DNA of 64,000 bases from Actinomadura citrea (GTDB lineage: Bacteria; Actinomycetota; Actinomycetes; Streptosporangiales; Streptosporangiaceae): the NCBI RefSeq assembly GCF_013409045.1, contig NZ_JACCBT010000001.1, positions 4,588,001 to 4,652,000 on the forward strand, in the 5' to 3' direction. The position numbers and the translations under genes were made by a program. Positions 23,920-32,200 of the stretch are shown here, piece by piece. Under the pieces are notes generated by a model, which searched no databases, was not told the origin of the DNA, and saw only the letters and a program-made list of their open reading frames with translations. The stretch's first letter is position 1, and every line of letters starts with the position of its first letter.

Positions 23920-24052
23920 TCCGGAAAAGATCTTCCTTGTCTCGCCTGCAGCAGCGCTCGACCCAGCCGACGATCTCTTCGCGGAACAGCAGTAGCGCGA
24001 GCGGCACCCCGCCCGGTCCCAAGATCACCAGCAGGATGCGAAGTTCCGTCAT
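23920..24052 (-). pseudogene. Truncated small membrane-protein gene
   Basis: ATG 24052 with GGAGGA six bases upstream starts MTELRILLVILGPGGVPLAL, one transmembrane helix, then LLFREEIVGWVERCCRRDKE. The frame runs into the exporter fragment at ~23915 without a natural end, so the 3' half has been lost at the rearrangement junction. Confidence 0.5.
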
Positions 24053-24104
24053 CACAGTCCTCCGGTTCTTCTTTGCGTGGCCGTCCGACTCGACGGCTTC
24101 CACG

Positions 24105-24155
24105 GAGGACCCTTCGCATGGCAACGGAGGACCGTTCGCATGGCGTCTGCGGGAG
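24105..24155 (+). repeat. Short tandem repeat
   Basis: GGAGGACC-TTCGCATGGC occurs twice in tandem, about 21 bases apart, in the spacer before the recombinase gene. Origin unknown. Confidence 0.45.
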
Positions 24156-24287
24156 CACCCCAAAGGCCCCGAGCAGTCATGAACTCGACGCAACGACTGC
24201 CACTGTGGCGGCCGAGCCGATCGGAGGAGCTATGTCGCGGCGGCGATACCTATCGACGATGCCGCGCAAGCCCAGCCAGCGGCGCGA

Positions 24288-24309
24288 GGTGTGGGATTCT
24301 CGCCACACC
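24288..24309. repeat. Inverted repeat before the tyrosine recombinase
   Basis: GGTGTGG-GATTCTCG-CCACACC: 7-bp arms around an 8-base spacer, 29 bases before the recombinase start. Could be a regulatory dyad or a recombination core. Confidence 0.45.
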
Positions 24310-24338
24310 ACACCAACACCCCGAGGGGGAGCCCGCCG

Positions 24339-25598
24339 ATGCCTGATGCCGGACTGATCGCTGCGGGCCGGTCGGTACCCGCGGTCGCTGTGCCGCCGCT
24401 GCTTCACGACGCGCTCAACGCGCTGGACGCCGACCTGGGGGAGCGGTGCGTGGGGTGGGCCGATTCCCCGCAACCGGGCGGCCGCATCCGAAAGCAACGG
24501 GTCTACCGGCGGCGGCTGCACATGCTGGCGGAGGTGTTGGACCCGGCCACTCTGCCAGTGGTGGTCGGGTGGCTGTCGTCAGCCAGGCGGACCTCGGTGG
24601 CCACCCGGCGCGGCTACTGTGACGACCTGCTGACGGTCTGGGCGCCGCTGGCCCGCGAGCTCGGCCACGACCGCTTCTTTGTCGGCTGCCTGAGCACCGC
24701 TCACCTGCAGATGTGGCGGGCCCGGGTCACCAGCCGCGCCGCGCACCCGCTCACGCCGCGCAGCATCGCCCGCTACGTCAAGACGCTGTCCAGCCTGCAC
24801 GCCTACGCCGCCGGGGTGCTGGACCCGCCGCCCCCCAACCCGGTCAGCGAGGACGTCCGCCCGGTCATCGACGAGGAGGACCCCTCCACCGCGACCCCGA
24901 TCCTGGAGGAGGACGAGGTCGCCGCGGTGTTCGCCGCCGCCCGGTCCACCGCATGGGCCGCCGCGCCCTCTGAAGCCTCGCCTGATGCGCCCGAGCCGCA
25001 CCCCGGCTCGGACCGCGCGCAGTTGCGGGACCTGGCGCTGGTCACACTGTTGTACGTGGTGGCCGGCCGGGTCAGCGAGATCTGCGCGGCCGATGTGGAG
25101 GACCTGCAGACTTCCGGCGATCGCACCTTCCTGCGGGTGCGGCGGAAGGGGCACCAGGTCCGGGACCTGGAGATCCCGCCGGCGCTGGCCGGGCTGCTGC
25201 GCGCCTACTTGGGCGGCCGCACGATGGGCCCGCTGCTGCTCGACGCCGCCGGGCGGCGCCTGGACCGGCACGACGCCGTCCGCATCAGCACCCGGCTGGG
25301 GCGCGCCGCCGCCGTGCTGGGCGCCGACGACCTCACCCCGCACGTGTGGCGCGCCTCCCGGATCACTCACCTGCTCGACGCGCTGGAGCAGGCCGGCGGT
25401 GAGGAACGCGTCATGGCCGGCCTGCACCACGTCATGATCTACGCCAACCACAAGGACCCCAAGACCACCCTGCGCTACTGGATCCGCCGCTCCAAAGCCA
25501 AAAAGAACGCCGAACTCGCCAGCACCGGCGACCGACTCCTGGCCGACCTGCTGCCCCACTGGCTCCACCCCGACCTCCCGGAGCAGACCATCCACTGA
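24339..25598 (+). CDS. Tyrosine recombinase (TnpI/TnpS/XerC-like)
   Basis: 419 residues from ATG 24339 (GAGGGGGAG seven bases upstream). The N-terminal SAM-like DNA-binding half (TRRGYCDDLLTVWAPLAREL) is followed by a catalytic half with Arg I in VVAGRVSEICAADVEDL, Lys in VRRKGHQVRDLEIP, HVWRAS (His-x-x-Arg box, here H-VWR) and NHKDPKTTLRYW (His/Trp then Tyr nucleophile). All catalytic residues can be placed. These enzymes resolve transposon cointegrates or integrate elements. It is not next to a tRNA or att pair. It may belong with the coiled-coil TnpT-like gene at 10413-11804. Confidence 0.87.
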   Translation: MPDAGLIAAGRSVPAVAVPPLLHDALNALDADLGERCVGWADSPQPGGRIRKQRVYRRRLHMLAEVLDPATLPVVVGWLSSARRTSVATRRGYCDDLLTVWAPLARELGHDRFFVGCLSTAHLQMWRARVTSRAAHPLTPRSIARYVKTLSSLHAYAAGVLDPPPPNPVSEDVRPVIDEEDPSTATPILEEDEVAAVFAAARSTAWAAAPSEASPDAPEPHPGSDRAQLRDLALVTLLYVVAGRVSEICAADVEDLQTSGDRTFLRVRRKGHQVRDLEIPPALAGLLRAYLGGRTMGPLLLDAAGRRLDRHDAVRISTRLGRAAAVLGADDLTPHVWRASRITHLLDALEQAGGEERVMAGLHHVMIYANHKDPKTTLRYWIRRSKAKKNAELASTGDRLLADLLPHWLHPDLPEQTIH

Positions 25599-25677
25599 TC
25601 AGCCGACCACGAAGCCCCTCACCTGGCTCGCAGTGCTCGTCGGCCCGCGCTGACCGCCACGAGGTGGTCCATCCACG

Positions 25678-25827
25678 CCACTATCCCTCCGGCGCGCGGG
25701 GCCGACTCCACGATGGCTCAGGTCTCAGGGCGTTGAACGAATCATCCCCGCGTGCACGGGGCCGACCTATCGTCGGGCCAACGCTGTTCCGTGTCCGACG
25801 AGCCATCCCCGCGTGCGCGGGCCACGT
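25678..25827 (-). CRISPR. Degenerate three-repeat CRISPR remnant, type I-E spacing
   Basis: Three ~28-base repeats at about 25678-25706, 25739-25766 and 25800-25827 share ATCCCCGCGTGCACGGGGCC-type dyads with a 61-bp period; spacers are 32 and 33 bases, the type I-E geometry. Only the middle copy looks intact: the first has a one-base insertion and changed stem, the last has lost part of its GGGGCCGAC end. The GTCGGCCCC...GGGGATGATTC orientation is on the minus strand. There are no cas genes in the window, so it is an orphan relic. Confidence 0.8.
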
Positions 25828-25852
25828 TCGGGAGCAGTCCGCCCAAATGAGC

Positions 25853-25876
25853 AGGGCCCGGCTGGCGCCGGGCCCT
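25853..25876. terminator. Terminator hairpin of the MFS gene
   Basis: AGGGCCCGGC (25853-25862), loop TGGC, exact complement GCCGGGCCCT (25867-25876), on the downstream side of the minus-strand exporter. Confidence 0.7.
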
Positions 25877-25933
25877 TGGTTGGAGCACTCGTTGAGTGTG
25901 AGCTGAGCCGGCACTGTGTGCCGACGGTGTTGT

Positions 25934-27250
25934 TCAGGGCCGCGGTGCTGTTCCGCGTGCGAGCAGCCCTGCGGCGGCCGGCGCCATGAAGGCGACGGTG
26001 GCCACCACTGAGGCCAGGGAAGCGAGGCCGCCGATGATCAGGCTCGAACGCGGCCCGAAGATCTCGGCCAGCCAGCCGATCAGGGGATAGCCGATCAGGG
26101 CGCTCCCGGTGATCACCAGCAGGTACAGACCCATCACCCTGCCGCGCATCTCCTCCGGAGCGCTCAGCTGCGTGAGCGAGTAGGCCGTTGTGGTGAACGT
26201 CATCAACGCCATGCCCGTCGGCAGCTGCATGGCCACGAAAGCCCAATAGCCCGGCATCAGTCCGGTCGCGGTTACCAGCACCCCGAAGACTGCCGCTGCG
26301 GCCAGCATGCCCCGCATACTCGGCTGCCTCCGGCGGGCGGAGAGCAGCGAGCCGACCAGCCCGCCGACGGCCATCATCGCCGAGACGAGGCCGAATGACG
26401 AGGCTCCGGTGTGGAAGACCTCTCGGCTCATCAGGGCATCGGTCACCGCGAAGTTCATGCCGAACGCGGAGACGAACAGCATGATGGTCATCAGCATGAC
26501 CAGGTCGCGGCGCTCCCGGACGTAGCGCAGGCCCTCGCGCAACTGGCCCTTTGCCCGTGGCACCGGATCCTTGACGTACAGCTCGTCCTCACGCATGAGG
26601 TAGAGCCCGAGTTCCATGGCGCCGAACGACGCGGCGTTGATGAGGAAAACCGGACCAGTGCCGACGGCGGCGATCAGTACGCCGGCGACGGCCGGGCCGA
26701 GAATCATCGTTGTGTTGAACAGCGCGTTGTTCAGGCCGATGGCGTTGGACACGTCACGGGGTCCCACCACCTCGAAGGTGAACGCCATCCGGGCCGGGCT
26801 GTCCACCGTTACGGCCAGGCCGAGGCCGAACGCCAGAGCGTACACATTCCACACGCTGACGGAACCGGCAACAGTGAGCAGGCCGAGCACCAGCGCGAGC
26901 GTGCCCATCACCGCCTGGCTGACCATGAGGACGCGCCGCTTGGGGTACCGGTCGGCCAGGACACTGCCATACAAGCTGAACAGCAGCGCCGGCAGTATCT
27001 GCAGGCCGGCCGTGATGCCGACTGCGGTGCCACTGCCGTGCGTCAGGTCCAGCACCAGCCAGTCCTGGGCAGTCATCTGCATCCAAGCGCCGATACTGGA
27101 GATGCCCTGACCTGGCATGAGCAACCGGTAGTTGCGGTGGTTGCGCAGCGAGCGGAACAGGTTGAGGTCCTGCTGAGCCGCTTGAGGATCGCTGCCTGGC
27201 GGGCCCCCTCTTGCGGAGTCGGCTCCACCCGTGCCCGAAACGTCGGACAT
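25934..27250 (-). CDS. MFS transporter, MFS_3 (EntS/DHA3-like)
   Basis: 438 residues. LFRSLRNHRNYRLLMPGQGISSIGAWMQMTAQDWLVLDLT is the diagnostic N-terminus of the MFS_3 family, and GSVLADRYPKRRVLMVSQA is motif A. About twelve hydrophobic segments follow. Members export siderophores or macrolides through the cytoplasmic membrane. AAAGGAA precedes ATG 27250. It stands alone, without an obvious regulator. Confidence 0.92.
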   Translation of the reverse strand: MSDVSGTGGADSARGGPPGSDPQAAQQDLNLFRSLRNHRNYRLLMPGQGISSIGAWMQMTAQDWLVLDLTHGSGTAVGITAGLQILPALLFSLYGSVLADRYPKRRVLMVSQAVMGTLALVLGLLTVAGSVSVWNVYALAFGLGLAVTVDSPARMAFTFEVVGPRDVSNAIGLNNALFNTTMILGPAVAGVLIAAVGTGPVFLINAASFGAMELGLYLMREDELYVKDPVPRAKGQLREGLRYVRERRDLVMLMTIMLFVSAFGMNFAVTDALMSREVFHTGASSFGLVSAMMAVGGLVGSLLSARRRQPSMRGMLAAAAVFGVLVTATGLMPGYWAFVAMQLPTGMALMTFTTTAYSLTQLSAPEEMRGRVMGLYLLVITGSALIGYPLIGWLAEIFGPRSSLIIGGLASLASVVATVAFMAPAAAGLLARGTAPRP

Positions 27251-27419
27251 TGTCGTTCCTTTCGTTTGTGTGGTCTTGCCGTGGCGCCTTTGAACGCCAC
27301 GGCAAGGACCGTCCGGCCAGCGGACGGCAAAGCAAGATGAACCGCCCGGGGCGGTGGAGACTCAAAATGCGGCGGTGACCTGCTGGTTTGGTGTTGCTGG
27401 TAGTAGTTGGCCCCGTGTT

Positions 27420-27611
27420 CGCGGGGCGGGATGTGGCCGATCTCTCCGTGCAGGCGGGTGGTTTGGTGTGGCTTCCCGGGGACGGCCAGGTCGTGGCGAA
27501 GCTCCCGCCGCGCAAGGGCAAAACCACCGGTGGCTGCACGAGACCGTGCGCACGCTTGACCGCAGCGGACAGCCCAGCCCCATGCGCGGATCGCAGAAGA
27601 GGACGGTCTAG
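27420..27611 (+). pseudogene. Frameshifted gene remnant
   Basis: FAGRDVADLSVQAGGLVWLP then GDGQVVAKLPPRKGKTTGG reads as protein in one frame, and WLHETVRTLDRSGQPSPMRG ending in a stop at 27611 in another. A single indel near 27530 would join them into one C-terminal fragment. Family not recognised; the remainder of 27251-27420 shows nothing. Confidence 0.35.
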
Positions 27612-28489
27612 TTGTCGCCTCGGTGTCCGTCGCGGACCACCGCTAACCCGCCGACCCGGGTCGTGATGCCCGCCGGCCCGCGTCGGGCCGAAGCGAGCAC
27701 GCTGGCCGGTCGACCGAGAGTGTCACCCTGCTCCACCTCGATCGCGACCGTCTGTGCCCCTGTCGTGTCGAGCAGGTGGGCGGCCAGGCAGCCGGTGCTG
27801 TTGGCGTTGGCGACGTCTTCGTCGACACCGATCGCCGGCGCGAACATCCGCGCCGCACCGGGCTGGTCGCCCACCGGCGGTGCGTACACGAAACAGCCGA
27901 GGAGCCCGTACCTCCGGCACGCCGCTGTCAGCCTGCCGAGGTGTGGGTGGACTCGGAGCAGCGCCGACCGGTCGTGGACCGGTACCAGCATGCGTGGTGC
28001 GCCGGGCGCGGCGATCCGTGGCGCGTCGGTCGGATGCGGGTCGTCCGCGGTGAGCCCGAGCGCGGCGACGATCGCGGCGCGCTCGTCCGGTGCCGGGTGA
28101 CGCAGCGCGACGAGGCCCTGGTCGAACCACACCTCGATGCCGGCGGGGCGGCGGATCGCGACGGTGTCGAACGTGCGCCCGCCGGTGTGTTGGCGGTCGT
28201 TCAGCTCGCCCAGCGCGGCGCGGGTCAACCGGACGGCCTGCGCGGCAACGGTGCCGTGGCCGCAGCCGGACAGTTCGGCGGTGGCGGTGAAGAACCGGAC
28301 CGGCCGGCCACCGTCCGGCGTCCGCCCCGGGCCGAGGAACGCCGCGTGCGAGGTGCCGGCCGCGGCAGCGACCGCACGCCGGTCCGTGTCCGTCGCCGCC
28401 GGGTCGTCGTCGGTGACGGCCGTGGGGCTGCCGCCCCGGCCGTCGCGCCGCACGCAGGCATCAACCACCGTGACATCCGGCCAGGACAT
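27608..28489 (-). CDS. PhzF-family epimerase/isomerase-like protein
   Basis: 293 residues. VRFFTATAELSGCGHGTVAA (~65-84) is the PhzF signature (F-P--E---CGHAT, active-site Glu retained), and MFAPAIGVDEDVANANSTGCLAAHL (~215-240) the second-lobe equivalent of F-P--G--EDPATGSA. PhzF folds resemble diaminopimelate epimerase and carry out proton-shift isomerisations; outside phenazine clusters the substrate is unknown. Start ATG 28489. No partner gene is adjacent. Confidence 0.87.
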   Translation of the reverse strand: MSWPDVTVVDACVRRDGRGGSPTAVTDDDPAATDTDRRAVAAAAGTSHAAFLGPGRTPDGGRPVRFFTATAELSGCGHGTVAAQAVRLTRAALGELNDRQHTGGRTFDTVAIRRPAGIEVWFDQGLVALRHPAPDERAAIVAALGLTADDPHPTDAPRIAAPGAPRMLVPVHDRSALLRVHPHLGRLTAACRRYGLLGCFVYAPPVGDQPGAARMFAPAIGVDEDVANANSTGCLAAHLLDTTGAQTVAIEVEQGDTLGRPASVLASARRGPAGITTRVGGLAVVRDGHRGDN

Positions 28490-28698
28490 CTGCCCACCCT
28501 TTGACGCTCAACGAACCGGCAACCGCGAACGGCGTTCCGCCGTAGCCGGACCTGGCCGCAACGGCCGACCGAACGCGTCCCGGAGCGTACCGGCCTGCCT
28601 CAGCCGGTGCCGTCCTGCACCGGATAGTGGATGATGACCGCACCGCTGGTGGCGTGCGTATCAGGTGACGGATGCTCAGCGATGGCTGGGCCCGCCGG

Positions 28699-29004
28699 TC
28701 AGTCGATGCCTTCGATGATGCGGAAGTCGCGCTCGAAGCCGTCGGGGAGGGCGACCAGCGCCTTCTGGTATGCCTCGCTCTCGTATGCCGCGACGGCCTG
28801 TTCAAAGCTGTCGAACTCGATCAGAACGACGCGTTGCGTGATTCCGGCCTCGTGGGCGACGACTCGACCGCCACGGGACGGGAGGAGGGACAGGACCCGC
28901 CCGCCCCCAGCCTGGACGGCCGGACCGGCCAGCTTGTCGTAGGCAGTCAGCCTCTCAGGGTCGGAAATGGCGGGGTAGACACTGACCCAGTAACCCTTAG
29001 CCAT
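28699..29004 (-). CDS. DUF1330 small protein
   Basis: 101 residues starting MAKGYWVSVYPAISDPERLTAYDKLAGPAVQAGGGRVL, with RVVLIEFDSFEQAVAAYESEAYQ, the ferredoxin-like dimeric alpha+beta barrel of DUF1330 (EthD/YciI relatives). ATG 29004 has AGGAGG six bases upstream. Divergent from a LysR gene, so probably its target. Function of the family is not established. Confidence 0.88.
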   Translation of the reverse strand: MAKGYWVSVYPAISDPERLTAYDKLAGPAVQAGGGRVLSLLPSRGGRVVAHEAGITQRVVLIEFDSFEQAVAAYESEAYQKALVALPDGFERDFRIIEGID

Positions 29005-29191
29005 GGAAGCCTCCTGTGTTCGGCCGGACACGTCCGACTTCGAATTGACACCCAGATCGATCGATCCCGGCGACCGGTACTGCGGCCGGCTGAATCGCAT
29101 ATGCGCAGGTTAGGGCTTGATATGCGGTCGAGGGAAAGACCGGTACGGGATAGAATCAGAACGGATCGTTATCAATCGGCAGGGAGGGCAC

Positions 29192-30094
29192 GTGGCGCCG
29201 GATACGGTGAGCCTGCGGTACTTCCTGGTGCTGGCGCAGGAGTTGAACTTCACCCGCGCGGCCGCACGGATCGGTATCGCACAGCCCGCACTCAGCGCCC
29301 GGATGCGCCGATTGGAGGCGGAACTCGGTACCGCCCTGCTGGTTCGCAACACGCGTAGCGTCGTGTTGACCACGGCCGGTGCGGCTTTGGCGGAGTCCGC
29401 GCCGCCCGCGCTGGCGGCGCTGGACCGGGCATGGGACACCGCCCGGAGCGCGGCGGCCGGTGAACTGGGCACGCTGCGCATCGGATACAGCCTCAGCGCC
29501 GGGGCCGAGACGGCACCGGCCCTGGTGGACAGGCTGATTCGCGGCAACAGCGGACTCGAGGTCGGCGCGGTCCCGATGGCGACACCGGAGATCTCCCCCG
29601 CGGGCGCCGACGGCCGCATCGATGCCGGAATCACCCGCGGTGAACAGCCGGGCCGTGGCGTGCGCCGGTACCTGCTGCGGCGGGCGCGCATCGGGGTCCA
29701 GCTGGCGCAGCACCATCCGCTGGCCGAACACCCGGAGATCGAGATCGCCGACGCGGCCGCGTATCCGCTGCGACTCCCGGACCGTGCGGCCAACCCCGTG
29801 ATCCACGATCAGCTGTCCGCACTCTTCCGAGACACCCGGCCACACCCCCGATTCCACACGCCCGCAGTCTCTTTCGACATGTCTCAGCGCGACCTGCGCG
29901 ACGGGGTCACTCTCGCCCCGGCCGGAGAAGCCGCGGTCACGGTGTCACCGGCCGGTCTCACCTGGCGACCGCTGCGGGGCGCGCCCAGCCTGACGCTCCA
30001 CCTGGTTCTCCCACGCGAGCAGTCGCCACTACACCGCCGCATCCGTGCCGTCGCCAAAACCCTGGCGCACGAGCTGCACTGGCTGTCGGACTGA
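29192..30094 (+). CDS. LysR-family regulator
   Basis: 300 residues from GTG 29192 (AGGGAGG upstream). VSLRYFLVLAQELNFTRAAARIGIAQPALSARMRRLEAELGTALLVRNT is the HTH; the effector domain follows (LGTLRIGYSLSAGAETAP). The intergenic CGCATAT...ATATGCG pair (29096-29126) is a possible binding site. Divergent from the DUF1330 gene. Confidence 0.92.
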   Translation: MAPDTVSLRYFLVLAQELNFTRAAARIGIAQPALSARMRRLEAELGTALLVRNTRSVVLTTAGAALAESAPPALAALDRAWDTARSAAAGELGTLRIGYSLSAGAETAPALVDRLIRGNSGLEVGAVPMATPEISPAGADGRIDAGITRGEQPGRGVRRYLLRRARIGVQLAQHHPLAEHPEIEIADAAAYPLRLPDRAANPVIHDQLSALFRDTRPHPRFHTPAVSFDMSQRDLRDGVTLAPAGEAAVTVSPAGLTWRPLRGAPSLTLHLVLPREQSPLHRRIRAVAKTLAHELHWLSD

Positions 30095-30224
30095 CGCGCG
30101 AGAGGTCAAGCGAGACGGACGTCTGCGGTGGCGAGGCCGAAGACCTTGCGCCCGGCGGACTTCGCGGTGATGACGACGGCGGTCTTGCTGAATGTCCGAA
30201 CCCGCGACCGCGCCTCCCCGGGGA

Positions 30225-30674
30225 TCAGAGCTGCATGAGCTTGCTGATGAGGGCGGTGAGCTGGGCGCGTTCGCTCGTGGTGAGGGGGGCGAATGTTTCG
30301 TCCAGGTAGGAGGAGACGGTGTTCTCTGCCTCGGCGAGGCGTTTGCGGCCCTCGTCGGTGAGGGTGACGGCGTAGGAGCGGCGGTCTTCGGGGTTGCGTT
30401 CGCGGCGGACGAACCCGGACTGCTCCAGGTCGTCGCACACGTTCACCATGACGCTGCGGTCGATGCGCAGTTCCTCGCTGAGCACCTGCTGGGAGCAGGG
30501 GCCGACGGTGTCGAGCATCTTCAGCACCAGATGCTGGCCGACGCCGAGGCCGTGCCGGGTGGCGTGGGCGTCGGCGGCGCGGGCCAGGTACGCCGAGGCG
30601 CGGCACATCGCGATGTCGGGACGTTCGGCCGCGAGTGCCGGAAAGTACGCCGGGCGGGCGGTCTTGGACGCCAT
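30225..30674 (-). CDS. MarR-family repressor
   Basis: 149 residues with a winged helix: GPCSQQVLSEELRIDRSVMVNVCDDLEQSGFVRRERNPEDRRSYAVTLTDEG (~58-110), including the wing D-R-R-xx-V-LT. CAGGAG precedes the ATG. Divergent from a DHA2-type exporter plus nitroreductase; repeated GAT(T/C)GTTTG motifs between them are likely binding sites. Typical sensor of phenolic or quinone-like toxins. Confidence 0.92.
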   Translation of the reverse strand: MASKTARPAYFPALAAERPDIAMCRASAYLARAADAHATRHGLGVGQHLVLKMLDTVGPCSQQVLSEELRIDRSVMVNVCDDLEQSGFVRRERNPEDRRSYAVTLTDEGRKRLAEAENTVSSYLDETFAPLTTSERAQLTALISKLMQL

Positions 30675-30726
30675 GGGTCTCCTGCTCTGTCGACCTGCCT
30701 GAGGCTACCAGAACCATCTTTCGGGC

Positions 30727-30789
30727 GATTGTTTGACAGCAGATCATTGACGGTCATACGGTCACGATCGTTTGCCGACAGATAATCTG
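30727..30789. promoter_or_regulatory. MarR/exporter operator region
   Basis: Direct repeat GATTGTTTGAC (30727-30737) / GATCGTTTGCC (30766-30776) and the small palindrome CAGAT-A-ATCTG (30779-30789), the latter immediately before the exporter ribosome site. AGCAGAT also recurs inverted across the region. Confidence 0.55.
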
Positions 30790-30812
30790 CTCAAAGATGG
30801 AGTGTTGTGGTG

Positions 30813-32192
30813 ATGCGTTCCGACCGCCGGGCGACGGCGGCCTTGGTTCTGTTGTGCACGGCGGTGTTCCTGGACTCGATGGACCTGTCGCTGATGGGCG
30901 TGGCGTTGCCGGCCATCGGCACCGATCTGGCACTGCCCGACAGCACGCTGCAATGGCTGATGTCCGGCTACGCGGTCGCCTACGGCGGGTTCCTGCTGCT
31001 CGGTGGGAGACTGGCCGACCTGTTCGGACGGCGCCGGATGTTCCTGGCGGCACTGGCGGTGTTCGCGGCCGCGAGCCTGGCGGGCGGGCTGCTCTCGGAC
31101 GGCTGGCTCCTGGTCGCCACCCGCGTGGTGAAGGGCATCGCGGCCGCGCTGACCGCCCCGGCGGCGCTGGCGCTGATCACCACGACGTTCGCCGAGGGGC
31201 CGCGCCGCAACCGGGCGCTCGGCGTGTACGCGCTGGCCGGGGCCACCGGCTACAGCGCCGGGCTGATCGCCTCCGGGCTGCTCACCCAGGTGAACTGGCG
31301 GCTGGTGTTCTTCCTGCCGGTGCCCGTCGCGCTGCTCGTGCTGGCCGTCGCACCCAGGGTGATCCCGGCCGGACGCACCGACGGCCCGCGCACCGGATTC
31401 GACGCGGCAGGCGCCGGCGCCGTCACCGGCGGCGTCCTGCTGCTGGTCTACGCGCTCACCGAAACGAACTGGCTTGCCGGCGGGGCGGCGTTCCTGCTGC
31501 TCGGCGGGTTCGTGGCGATCGAGCGGCGCCGGCGGGATCCGCTCGTCCCGCTGGGCGTGTTCCGTTCAGGACGGCTCACCTCCGCGAACCTGGCCGCGCT
31601 GGCCTGGGCCTGCGCGACGATCGGCTGGCAGTTCGTGGCCGTCCTCTACCTGCAGGGCGTGCTGGGGTACTCGGCGCTGGCCACCGGACTGGGGATCGTC
31701 CCGATGGGGTTGGCCATCGTCGTGACCGCCAACCTCGCCGGAGGGCTGATCGGGCGCTGGGGTCTGCGGCGCTCCGCCGCGCTCGGGCTGCTCGTCCAAG
31801 GCGCCGGGATCCTGCTGTTCCTGCGGGCGGGCGCGTCCGGTGACTATGCGACCGTGCTGCTGCCCGCGCTCATCGTGCACGGGGTGGGCAACGGCCTGTC
31901 GTTCCCCAGCCTCAACATCGCCGCCGTCGGGAGCCTGCCCGACGACCGTCAGGGCCTGGCCTCCGGCCTGGTCACCTCCGCCGTCCAGGTCGGGGCCGGC
32001 ATCGGCGTAGCGGTGCTGGCGGCCGTGATGGCCATCCCGGCATCCCCGCTGGACGGCTACCGCGCGGCGTTCCTGAGCGCCGGGGCCTTCTCGCTTCTCG
32101 GCGCGTTCACCGCCTATGTCGGCCTGCGGGTTCGTGCCGAACCTAGGGCACCCGAGCCGACGCGCACCGCACCGACCTCCACCCGAGCCTGA
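30813..32192 (+). CDS. MFS drug exporter, DHA2 type
   Basis: About 459 residues. FLDSMDLSLMGVALPAIGTDL (TM1), GGRLADLFGRRRMFLAALAVF (motif A), ALAGATGYSAGLIASGLLTQVNWRLVFFLPVPVA (motif C region) and ~14 helices define the family. In-frame GTGs at 30807 and 30810 are alternative starts; GGAG at 30799-30802 fits ATG 30813 best. Followed after eight bases by a nitroreductase: an export-plus-reduction operon repressed by the divergent MarR. Confidence 0.92.
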   Translation: MRSDRRATAALVLLCTAVFLDSMDLSLMGVALPAIGTDLALPDSTLQWLMSGYAVAYGGFLLLGGRLADLFGRRRMFLAALAVFAAASLAGGLLSDGWLLVATRVVKGIAAALTAPAALALITTTFAEGPRRNRALGVYALAGATGYSAGLIASGLLTQVNWRLVFFLPVPVALLVLAVAPRVIPAGRTDGPRTGFDAAGAGAVTGGVLLLVYALTETNWLAGGAAFLLLGGFVAIERRRRDPLVPLGVFRSGRLTSANLAALAWACATIGWQFVAVLYLQGVLGYSALATGLGIVPMGLAIVVTANLAGGLIGRWGLRRSAALGLLVQGAGILLFLRAGASGDYATVLLPALIVHGVGNGLSFPSLNIAAVGSLPDDRQGLASGLVTSAVQVGAGIGVAVLAAVMAIPASPLDGYRAAFLSAGAFSLLGAFTAYVGLRVRAEPRAPEPTRTAPTSTRA

Positions 32193-32200
32193 GGACCACG

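Noticed and set aside
25600..25680. A fourth CRISPR repeat one period to the left
   Set aside because: The sequence 61 bases before the first repeat does not resemble the repeat.
28597..28675. Short minus-strand tail HATSGAVIIHYPVQDGTG-stop
   Set aside because: Only ~25 codons, no upstream continuation; could be a gene end but cannot be supported.
30106..30224. Peptide-like stretch downstream of MarR
   Set aside because: A short readable segment (SKTAVVITAKSAGRKVFGLA) without start, stop context or family.
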